Positions 1 to 7,042 of a stretch of 64,000 nt of DNA are shown one piece after another (position 1 is the stretch's first letter; each line of letters opens with the position of its first letter). The translations under genes were made by a program, and so were the position numbers. Source of the DNA: Diplocloster agilis (GTDB lineage Bacteria; Bacillota; Clostridia; Lachnospirales; Lachnospiraceae); the NCBI RefSeq assembly GCF_019042275.1, contig NZ_JAHQCW010000013.1, forward strand, positions 55,043-119,042, read 5' to 3'. Below the pieces are notes generated by a model. That model saw only the letters and a program-made list of their open reading frames with translations, searched no databases and had not been told where the DNA came from.

Positions 1-1916
1 AATATTATTCCGAGGACCCCTGTCTGGCCGGCGACATGGCTGCCGCCATGGTAGAAGGTGTCCAGAGTCTGGGTGTGGGAACCTGCATGAAGCACTTCGC
101 CTGCCACAATTCCGACACCCGCAGAACCCGTGTCAATGTAAAAGCGGAAGAAAGGGCTCTGCGTGAAATCTATCTGGCCCCCTATGAGCGGGTAGTAAAG
201 AAAGCGGATCCCACCAGCGTCATGTCCGCGTATAACAAGATCAACGGCCAGGAGTGCAGCGGAGATAACCGCTATGTCCGCGACATTCTGAAAAAGGAAT
301 GGGGATTCGACGGCTGTGTCATCTGTGACTGGGGCGCCGTCAAAGATTCCGTGGAGGCCTCCAAAGGCGGCATTGACCTGCAGATGCCTTTAAGCCCTGC
401 ATCCTCCAAATATCTGGAAGAAGCGGTACAAGACGGCCGTCTCGATGAAGCGCTGCTGGATGAGCGCGTACGCAATATTCTGAAGCTGGTACAGCGCCTG
501 TCGGAATCCGCGCCTGCCGATTCCGATACGGAGCCAGACTTTGACCGGCATCACAAGCTTGCCAGAGAGGCCGCTTCGGAAAGCATGGTCCTGCTGAAAA
601 ATGACCGGATACTGCCGATCCGGCCAGGTTTTGCTAAGAAGCTGGCTGTAGCCGGCCTGCTGGCCGAACAGCCGCTATACCAGGGAACCGGCTGCGCCAT
701 CGTCCGGGCCAAAGAGGTGGATATCCCTCTGACAGCCATCAAGCGCTACGCCGATGAAATGGATATGGAAGTCACCTATGTCCCCGGCTACGGCGCGGAT
801 GGCACAATCGACCCGGATCAGCTTAAAAAAGCAGAGCTTGCCGCACGGGAGGCCGATCTGGTCCTGGTATTCGCCGGTTCCTTCCTGCCCGAGGAGGACG
901 ACGACTATAACCGTAAAAACATGGCGATCCAGGAGGGACATGAAGCTTTGATCCACGCAGTCTCCGGTGCCAATGAAAACACTGTGGTCATCCTGTCAAA
1001 CGGGGACGTATGCGAAATGCCCTGGGAGGCGGAAGTAAAAGGGCTTCTGGACGTGTGGTACAGCGGGGAAGGCATGGGACAAGCGGTAGCCGATATCCTG
1101 TTCGGAGAAAGCAATCCCTCCGGCCGTCTCTCCGCCACCATTCCCTTCCGGTTAAGCGACACTCCCGCCTATCTGGAATTCCCGGGCAATACGTTTGACC
1201 TGACCTACAATGAGGGCATCTATGTGGGTTACCGGTATTATGATAAAAAAGATGTGACACCCCGCTATCCTTTCGGTTACGGGCTGTCCTACACTAATTT
1301 TCACTATTCGGGCCTGAAGGCCGGCGATGACTACCGCGTTCCCGGGACCTACCGGGTCAGCGTGGACATCACGAACCGGGGGGCCTACGGCGGAAAGGAA
1401 GTCGCGCAGCTCTACATATCCCAGGCCGCTCCCGGACTGCCCCGTCCTGTGCGGGAGCTAAAAGCCTTCGAAAAGGTGTACCTGGAGCCGGGAGAGACAA
1501 AGACCGTCACCTTTGATTTGACGGAGAGAGACTTTGCCTATTATGACCCGGAATCCGCAGGCTGGGTCGTGGACTCCGATACCTTTATGATAGAGATCGG
1601 CGCTTCCAGCCGGGACATCCGGGAAAGTCATAAACTTCAGGTTTACAATGAGAAAAAGCCCGTGCGCAGATTGCGCAAAAACTGTGGTTTTGCGGAGCTT
1701 CTCTCCACGGAGCAGGGCAGGGAAATCTTCTATAATTTCCTGATAGAACGAAAACTGCTCACAAGGGATCAGATCAATCCTGAGACGGAAAAATCCTTCC
1801 TGTGGGCCTTCTGGCCGGTCCGTTGTTTTCTCGATATGGGCGCCGGTGAAATGATTACTTACGAAATGATCGATGAGCTCATCGACCGGATCAATCAGGC
1901 ATTGGGAAACGGTTAA
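1..1916 (+). CDS. GH3 family beta-glycosidase, left-arm copy, 5' end cut by window
   Basis: This is the mirror copy of the complete gene at 7043-9364, open from the first base of the window; the reading frame covers bases 3-1916. It lacks roughly the first 136 residues, which would lie outside the window. What remains includes the end of the TIM-barrel domain with the KHFACHN motif and the ICDWGA nucleophile motif, the alpha/beta sandwich domain, the fibronectin-III-like domain and the C-terminal extension. The downstream amidohydrolase follows after 27 bp. The first ATG (position 36) is internal, not a start. Whether an intact copy exists to the left cannot be judged here. Confidence 0.9.
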   Translation, partial: YYSEDPCLAGDMAAAMVEGVQSLGVGTCMKHFACHNSDTRRTRVNVKAEERALREIYLAPYERVVKKADPTSVMSAYNKINGQECSGDNRYVRDILKKEWGFDGCVICDWGAVKDSVEASKGGIDLQMPLSPASSKYLEEAVQDGRLDEALLDERVRNILKLVQRLSESAPADSDTEPDFDRHHKLAREAASESMVLLKNDRILPIRPGFAKKLAVAGLLAEQPLYQGTGCAIVRAKEVDIPLTAIKRYADEMDMEVTYVPGYGADGTIDPDQLKKAELAAREADLVLVFAGSFLPEEDDDYNRKNMAIQEGHEALIHAVSGANENTVVILSNGDVCEMPWEAEVKGLLDVWYSGEGMGQAVADILFGESNPSGRLSATIPFRLSDTPAYLEFPGNTFDLTYNEGIYVGYRYYDKKDVTPRYPFGYGLSYTNFHYSGLKAGDDYRVPGTYRVSVDITNRGAYGGKEVAQLYISQAAPGLPRPVRELKAFEKVYLEPGETKTVTFDLTERDFAYYDPESAGWVVDSDTFMIEIGASSRDIRESHKLQVYNEKKPVRRLRKNCGFAELLSTEQGREIFYNFLIERKLLTRDQINPETEKSFLWAFWPVRCFLDMGAGEMITYEMIDELIDRINQALGNG

Positions 1917-1943
1917 TCCGATCGTGGCACAGGAGGAATCTCG

Positions 1944-3368
1944 ATGGACAGAATCTTATTAAAAAACGCGTCGGCAGTCGTGACCTGCGACCCGGCGGAT
2001 CATGTGTACTATGACTGCGATATCCTGATCGAAGGGCCGAAGATCCTTTGCATAGGTAAAAATCTGGATGCAAAGAAACAGGATACCCCGGGGAACCGCA
2101 GTCGTGCCGCGGACACGCAGATTATAAATGCCAGGGGGAAATTCGTATATCCCGGACTGATTAATACTCATCACCATTTTTTTCAGACTTTTGTCAGGAA
2201 CCTGACGGCGATCGATTATCCCAACCTGATGGTGATGGACTGGATTGAAAAGATATATCAGATATTCCAGATCATAGATTCCAAAGTCATCTACTACTCC
2301 ACCCTGACTGCCTTCGCGGATCTGATCAAGCACGGCTGTACCTGCGCCTTTGACCACCAGTACTGTTACACGAAAAAGACGGGCAAAGAGCCGGTGGACA
2401 GGCAGATGGAAGCCGCCGAACTGCTGGGCATCCGCTATCACGCCGGCAGGGGCGCCAACACCCTCTCCATATCCGAAGGCAGCTCCATCCCCGATAACAT
2501 GCTGGAAACCACAGAGGAATTCTTAGTGGACTGTGACCGGCTGATCGGCAAATATCACGATCCCCGTCCGTACTCCATGAGGCAGATCGTCATGGCCCCC
2601 TGCCAGCCTCTCAACTGCCGCCCGGAAACCTTCCGGGAGACCGTCCGCATGGCCCGGGATAAGAAGGTGCGTATGCATACCCACCTGGGCGAGGGTGAAA
2701 ATGAAGGGATGCTGGCCCGTTACGGCAAGCGGACCATGGACTGGTGCCAGGAGCTGGGCTTCATCGGACCGGATGTGTGGTACGCCCATGACTGGGAAGT
2801 GCTGCCGGAAGAATACCAGGTGCTGGCCGGGACCGGTACGGGGATATCCCACTGCCCGGCGCCCGCTGTGTTGGGAGGATTCCCCATCCTGAACCTGAAG
2901 GAATTGGATCAGGCCGGGGTACTGGTAAGCCTGGGCTGCGACGGTTCGGCTACCAACGACAGCTCCAATCTGCTGGACTCCCTGCGCATGGCCTATCTGA
3001 TGCAGGCCTATCATGCCAAGAAGCGAAATGGCTGTGTATCCGCCTACGATATGCTAAAGATAGCTACGGTGAACGGAGCGAAGACGCTGGGACGCACCGA
3101 TCTGGGAAGTCTGGAGCCGGAAAAGGGAGCGGATCTGTTTTTGATTGACACGGAGAACCTGGAGCTGTCAGGCGCCCTGCACGACCCGAAGAATCTCCTG
3201 GCCCGTGTGGGCCAGACCGGCCCCGTATGGATGACCATGATAAATGGAAAAATTGTCTATCAGGACGGTGTCCTAAAGGGCGTGGACGAGAAGCGTCTGG
3301 CCGCTGAGGGCGAGGCTGTCTGCAGCAGAGTCATCCGCGCCAACAGCAGTGCCTTTTCAAACTTATAA
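1944..3368 (+). CDS. Amidohydrolase, cytosine/8-oxoguanine deaminase-like, left-arm copy
   Basis: This 474-residue protein is identical to the product of 5591-7015 on the other arm. It is a metal-dependent hydrolase of the amidohydrolase superfamily. The N-terminal beta domain is followed by the metal-binding NTHHHFFQ motif (His76 and His78), then HTHLGEGENE, a YAHDW histidine and the GCDGSATNDSSN motif carrying the catalytic metal-ligand aspartate. This pattern is closest to 8-oxoguanine, guanine or s-triazine deaminases. An AGGAGG ribosome binding site lies 8 bases before the ATG. It follows the GH3 gene closely, so the two are probably co-transcribed. The substrate is not determined by sequence alone. 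Confidence 0.85.
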   Translation: MDRILLKNASAVVTCDPADHVYYDCDILIEGPKILCIGKNLDAKKQDTPGNRSRAADTQIINARGKFVYPGLINTHHHFFQTFVRNLTAIDYPNLMVMDWIEKIYQIFQIIDSKVIYYSTLTAFADLIKHGCTCAFDHQYCYTKKTGKEPVDRQMEAAELLGIRYHAGRGANTLSISEGSSIPDNMLETTEEFLVDCDRLIGKYHDPRPYSMRQIVMAPCQPLNCRPETFRETVRMARDKKVRMHTHLGEGENEGMLARYGKRTMDWCQELGFIGPDVWYAHDWEVLPEEYQVLAGTGTGISHCPAPAVLGGFPILNLKELDQAGVLVSLGCDGSATNDSSNLLDSLRMAYLMQAYHAKKRNGCVSAYDMLKIATVNGAKTLGRTDLGSLEPEKGADLFLIDTENLELSGALHDPKNLLARVGQTGPVWMTMINGKIVYQDGVLKGVDEKRLAAEGEAVCSRVIRANSSAFSNL

Positions 3369-3381
3369 AGTAATTCAACAA

Positions 3382-3437
3382 GCGGCAGCTCCATTGCCCC
3401 GTCTGAATCAGCCGGGTTGAACACAGGGAGCTGTCGC
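3382..3437 (+). terminator. Stem-loop after amidohydrolase (left arm)
   Basis: An 11-bp stem pairs 3382-3392 with 3427-3437 around a 34-base loop, 14 bases after the amidohydrolase stop codon. It has no clear T-tract, so it may be a weak terminator or a 3' stabilising stem. The mirror copy lies at 5522-5577. Confidence 0.5.
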
Positions 3438-3466
3438 ACTAACTTAGCGTTCTTCCGGGAGGCTTT

Positions 3467-3824
3467 GTATGTCCGCTGCTTACGGCTTGGAACCGCGGGC
3501 GGTATACGGGGACACTCCGGGTGGCCGGGTCCTTTTGTATCTCCCTGGAAGCGCGGAGGGCTAGCGCTGGAATACGCTAAGTGAAATCGAAAAGCCGGGT
3601 TCAGGAACCGAGCCTATTCACCAGGAACACGTGATGTGTTCCCGGTTCAGAGGCTCTTGCCCGTCGGACGTGAAGTCCGCCGTGCATCCTGAACCCGGTT
3701 TTCCGATTTCACTAAGCGTATTCACAGCCGCCCTATGCGCTCCCAGGGAGATACAAAAGGACCCGGCCACCCGGAGTGTCCCCGTATACCGCCCGCGGTT
3801 CCAAGCCGTAAGCAGCGGACATAC
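3467..3824 (+). repeat. Long hairpin repeat, copy A
   Basis: This 358-bp element folds back on itself. The outer 82 bp (from GTATGTCCGCTGCT) are perfectly complementary to the last 82 bp. The stem is then interrupted by a conserved asymmetric internal region, GCGCGGAGGGCTAGCGCTGG on one side and CAGCCGCCCTATGCGCTCCC on the other. It resumes and ends in a tip with two small hairpins: one bounded by GAGCC and GGCTC that contains GGAACACGTGATGTGTTCC, the other CGGACGTGAAGTCCG. The core is asymmetric, which gives the element an orientation; here it reads with the upstream amidohydrolase. One base separates its right end from the stop codon of the convergent 151-residue gene. The family is not recognised. 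Confidence 0.9.
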
Positions 3825-3825
3825 G

Positions 3826-4281
3826 CTACCATTTTTGTAAATATTGGTGCAGCAATCTCATGAGTTCCATTCCGCTGCGGAAATAAACTTTGCGCCCTTT
3901 TACCCGTATCTCGCCCTGCATACTGGCCTGCTGCCGGTAATATACCCTTATTTCAACTCCTGTTTTTGCCGTGTTATCTCTTTCTCCGTCCGCTGCATGC
4001 AGGTCTTTCTTCGGAGTCCAGGCGGATAAGTCCAGAAAATACGGATTGCAGTTTTTTAAATTCCTGTGGTTAACGCTGGATTGGGGATAATTCACGGAAT
4101 CCATAATGTCATCCATAATCAGCAATAGTTGATCCAGTCCATAAAAATCAAATTCCTGTTCGTAGTATAGACTATAGAGCTTACCGCAGGCGACCTTATT
4201 CTGGTATGATTGAAACTGCACATACATTGTGCGCGCGCATTCCGGAACGCATCCGTCATCATATGTAAGGGCTTCTTCCAT
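3826..4281 (-). CDS. Unknown 151-residue protein, left-arm copy
   Basis: The product is identical to that of 4678-5133. I do not recognise the family. It is acidic in its N-terminal half and basic near the C terminus, with a predicted soluble mixed alpha/beta composition, no signal peptide and no membrane segment. A good AGGGAGGT ribosome binding site precedes the ATG, which supports real translation. It is transcribed away from the palindrome spacer, and its stop codon abuts hairpin repeat copy A. Confidence 0.65.
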   Translation of the reverse strand: MEEALTYDDGCVPECARTMYVQFQSYQNKVACGKLYSLYYEQEFDFYGLDQLLLIMDDIMDSVNYPQSSVNHRNLKNCNPYFLDLSAWTPKKDLHAADGERDNTAKTGVEIRVYYRQQASMQGEIRVKGRKVYFRSGMELMRLLHQYLQKW

Positions 4282-4363
4282 ATTACCTACCTCCCTGAAA
4301 TCAAAATCGGTTGCCAGTCACACTGGAGTTTCATAAAAGGACAGAAGATTTATTCTGTCTTGG

Positions 4364-4595
4364 ACTACTTTCAAACGGTTAGTGCCGCATATGTAATTCT
4401 TATTAATTTTACAATAATTTCCTACCTTTTACAACATTTTTAGTTACATAACATATTTGGAAAGCGGACAGCAAGTAAAAAAAGGTGCGGAAAATAGACC
4501 GGAGGGTACCCGGTCTGTTTTCCGCACCTTTTTGCTGCTAATTGGAATGTGGATAAAAGGAAAATCAGAATTTTCGTTTTCAGTAATCTAAGTAA
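4364..4595. other. Unique spacer between the two palindrome arms
   Basis: These 232 bases are the only part of 1-8958 that is not mirrored. The spacer is AT-rich and contains one strong stem-loop (4477-4533). It carries no credible gene, and it lies upstream of both copies of the 151-residue gene, which diverge from it. The spacer is not symmetric about the palindrome axis (4479.5). Confidence 0.85.
4477..4533. terminator. Strong bidirectional stem-loop in the palindrome spacer
   Basis: A-tract, GGTGCGG, AAAA, AGACCGG pairs with CCGGTCT, TTTT, CCGCACC and a T-tract around a 7-base loop, with one T/G wobble. A-tract and T-tract flanks make it a rho-independent terminator in both directions. 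Its position between two divergent genes is odd for a terminator. It would insulate the arms or attenuate leader transcripts. Confidence 0.75.
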
Positions 4596-4677
4596 CCAAG
4601 ACAGAATAAATCTTCTGTCCTTTTATGAAACTCCAGTGTGACTGGCAACCGATTTTGATTTCAGGGAGGTAGGTAAT

Positions 4678-5133
4678 ATGGAAGAAGCCCTTACATATGA
4701 TGACGGATGCGTTCCGGAATGCGCGCGCACAATGTATGTGCAGTTTCAATCATACCAGAATAAGGTCGCCTGCGGTAAGCTCTATAGTCTATACTACGAA
4801 CAGGAATTTGATTTTTATGGACTGGATCAACTATTGCTGATTATGGATGACATTATGGATTCCGTGAATTATCCCCAATCCAGCGTTAACCACAGGAATT
4901 TAAAAAACTGCAATCCGTATTTTCTGGACTTATCCGCCTGGACTCCGAAGAAAGACCTGCATGCAGCGGACGGAGAAAGAGATAACACGGCAAAAACAGG
5001 AGTTGAAATAAGGGTATATTACCGGCAGCAGGCCAGTATGCAGGGCGAGATACGGGTAAAAGGGCGCAAAGTTTATTTCCGCAGCGGAATGGAACTCATG
5101 AGATTGCTGCACCAATATTTACAAAAATGGTAG
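4678..5133 (+). CDS. Unknown 151-residue protein, right-arm copy
   Basis: This small soluble protein has no recognised family. Visible features are an acidic N-terminal half with a GLDQLLLIMDDIMD helix, a central segment rich in Asn and Pro, and a C-terminal segment resembling a beta-hairpin (EIRVKGRKVYFRSGMEL). AGGGAGGT sits 7 bases before the ATG. The gene is convergent with the amidohydrolase (5591-7015, minus strand), and the long hairpin repeat lies between the two stop codons. An upstream imperfect dyad (ACAGAATAAATCTTCTGT, around 4601-4618) could be a regulatory site. No function is proposed. Confidence 0.65.
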   Translation: MEEALTYDDGCVPECARTMYVQFQSYQNKVACGKLYSLYYEQEFDFYGLDQLLLIMDDIMDSVNYPQSSVNHRNLKNCNPYFLDLSAWTPKKDLHAADGERDNTAKTGVEIRVYYRQQASMQGEIRVKGRKVYFRSGMELMRLLHQYLQKW

Positions 5134-5134
5134 C

Positions 5135-5492
5135 GTATGTCCGCTGCTTACGGCTTGGAACCGCGGGCGGTATACGGGGACACTCCGGGTGGCCGGGTCC
5201 TTTTGTATCTCCCTGGGAGCGCATAGGGCGGCTGTGAATACGCTTAGTGAAATCGGAAAACCGGGTTCAGGATGCACGGCGGACTTCACGTCCGACGGGC
5301 AAGAGCCTCTGAACCGGGAACACATCACGTGTTCCTGGTGAATAGGCTCGGTTCCTGAACCCGGCTTTTCGATTTCACTTAGCGTATTCCAGCGCTAGCC
5401 CTCCGCGCTTCCAGGGAGATACAAAAGGACCCGGCCACCCGGAGTGTCCCCGTATACCGCCCGCGGTTCCAAGCCGTAAGCAGCGGACATAC
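5135..5492 (-). repeat. Long hairpin repeat, copy B
   Basis: This is the mirror image of copy A, identical in sequence and in opposite orientation, so its core again reads in the direction of the adjacent amidohydrolase gene. It starts one base after the stop codon of the 151-residue gene. Confidence 0.9.
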
Positions 5493-5521
5493 AAAGCCTC
5501 CCGGAAGAACGCTAAGTTAGT

Positions 5522-5577
5522 GCGACAGCTCCCTGTGTTCAACCCGGCTGATTCAGACGGGGCAATGGAGCTGCCGC
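5522..5577 (-). terminator. Stem-loop after amidohydrolase (right arm)
   Basis: This is the mirror of 3382-3437: an 11-bp stem 14 bases after the amidohydrolase stop, without a T-tract. It marks the probable 3' end of the 12471-5591 operon. Confidence 0.5.
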
Positions 5578-5590
5578 TTGTTGAATTACT

Positions 5591-7015
5591 TTATAAGTTT
5601 GAAAAGGCACTGCTGTTGGCGCGGATGACTCTGCTGCAGACAGCCTCGCCCTCAGCGGCCAGACGCTTCTCGTCCACGCCCTTTAGGACACCGTCCTGAT
5701 AGACAATTTTTCCATTTATCATGGTCATCCATACGGGGCCGGTCTGGCCCACACGGGCCAGGAGATTCTTCGGGTCGTGCAGGGCGCCTGACAGCTCCAG
5801 GTTCTCCGTGTCAATCAAAAACAGATCCGCTCCCTTTTCCGGCTCCAGACTTCCCAGATCGGTGCGTCCCAGCGTCTTCGCTCCGTTCACCGTAGCTATC
5901 TTTAGCATATCGTAGGCGGATACACAGCCATTTCGCTTCTTGGCATGATAGGCCTGCATCAGATAGGCCATGCGCAGGGAGTCCAGCAGATTGGAGCTGT
6001 CGTTGGTAGCCGAACCGTCGCAGCCCAGGCTTACCAGTACCCCGGCCTGATCCAATTCCTTCAGGTTCAGGATGGGGAATCCTCCCAACACAGCGGGCGC
6101 CGGGCAGTGGGATATCCCCGTACCGGTCCCGGCCAGCACCTGGTATTCTTCCGGCAGCACTTCCCAGTCATGGGCGTACCACACATCCGGTCCGATGAAG
6201 CCCAGCTCCTGGCACCAGTCCATGGTCCGCTTGCCGTAACGGGCCAGCATCCCTTCATTTTCACCCTCGCCCAGGTGGGTATGCATACGCACCTTCTTAT
6301 CCCGGGCCATGCGGACGGTCTCCCGGAAGGTTTCCGGGCGGCAGTTGAGAGGCTGGCAGGGGGCCATGACGATCTGCCTCATGGAGTACGGACGGGGATC
6401 GTGATATTTGCCGATCAGCCGGTCACAGTCCACTAAGAATTCCTCTGTGGTTTCCAGCATGTTATCGGGGATGGAGCTGCCTTCGGATATGGAGAGGGTG
6501 TTGGCGCCCCTGCCGGCGTGATAGCGGATGCCCAGCAGTTCGGCGGCTTCCATCTGCCTGTCCACCGGCTCTTTGCCCGTCTTTTTCGTGTAACAGTACT
6601 GGTGGTCAAAGGCGCAGGTACAGCCGTGCTTGATCAGATCCGCGAAGGCAGTCAGGGTGGAGTAGTAGATGACTTTGGAATCTATGATCTGGAATATCTG
6701 ATATATCTTTTCAATCCAGTCCATCACCATCAGGTTGGGATAATCGATCGCCGTCAGGTTCCTGACAAAAGTCTGAAAAAAATGGTGATGAGTATTAATC
6801 AGTCCGGGATATACGAATTTCCCCCTGGCATTTATAATCTGCGTGTCCGCGGCACGACTGCGGTTCCCCGGGGTATCCTGTTTCTTTGCATCCAGATTTT
6901 TACCTATGCAAAGGATCTTCGGCCCTTCGATCAGGATATCGCAGTCATAGTACACATGATCCGCCGGGTCGCAGGTCACGACTGCCGACGCGTTTTTTAA
7001 TAAGATTCTGTCCAT
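5591..7015 (-). CDS. Amidohydrolase, cytosine/8-oxoguanine deaminase-like
   Basis: A cytosolic metal-dependent deaminase or hydrolase of 474 residues. Metal ligands are visible as NTHHHFFQ (His76 and His78), HTHLGEGE near residue 245, a YAHDW histidine and GCDGSATNDSSN. This set typifies the subgroup with 8-oxoguanine deaminase, guanine deaminase and triazine hydrolases. It is the last gene of the operon permease-permease-binding protein-GH3-amidohydrolase. That context suggests the transported glycoside carries an amine-bearing or N-heterocyclic aglycone, for example a nucleoside-like or purine glycoside, but this is inference. The start is set by AGGAGG 8 bases upstream. A second, identical copy lies at 1944-3368. 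Confidence 0.85.
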   Translation of the reverse strand: MDRILLKNASAVVTCDPADHVYYDCDILIEGPKILCIGKNLDAKKQDTPGNRSRAADTQIINARGKFVYPGLINTHHHFFQTFVRNLTAIDYPNLMVMDWIEKIYQIFQIIDSKVIYYSTLTAFADLIKHGCTCAFDHQYCYTKKTGKEPVDRQMEAAELLGIRYHAGRGANTLSISEGSSIPDNMLETTEEFLVDCDRLIGKYHDPRPYSMRQIVMAPCQPLNCRPETFRETVRMARDKKVRMHTHLGEGENEGMLARYGKRTMDWCQELGFIGPDVWYAHDWEVLPEEYQVLAGTGTGISHCPAPAVLGGFPILNLKELDQAGVLVSLGCDGSATNDSSNLLDSLRMAYLMQAYHAKKRNGCVSAYDMLKIATVNGAKTLGRTDLGSLEPEKGADLFLIDTENLELSGALHDPKNLLARVGQTGPVWMTMINGKIVYQDGVLKGVDEKRLAAEGEAVCSRVIRANSSAFSNL

Positions 7016-7042
7016 CGAGATTCCTCCTGTGCCACGATCGGA

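Larger units (their letters stand above)
1..4363 (+). repeat. Left arm of an 8.96-kb inverted duplication
   Basis: Every position x in this arm pairs with 8959-x in 4596-8958. The encoded proteins are identical in the two arms, and the stretches I compared base by base match without a difference. The match stops abruptly at 4363/4596. On the outer side it reaches base 1 of the window, so its true end is not visible. The arm carries the truncated GH3, the amidohydrolase, hairpin repeat copy A and the 151-residue orphan gene. It may be a genuine recent inverted duplication or an assembly fold-back. Confidence 0.97.

Noticed and set aside
1959..3014. Long open frames on the opposite strand of the amidohydrolase (and the mirror copies)
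   Set aside because: They are antisense shadows of a well-supported gene with no ribosome site or family resemblance.
3631..3840. A 69-codon open frame inside hairpin repeat copy A (also at 5119-5328, with relatives in copies C and D)
   Set aside because: It lies wholly within the palindromic element, has no ribosome site, and its conservation follows from the repeat's base pairing rather than protein selection.
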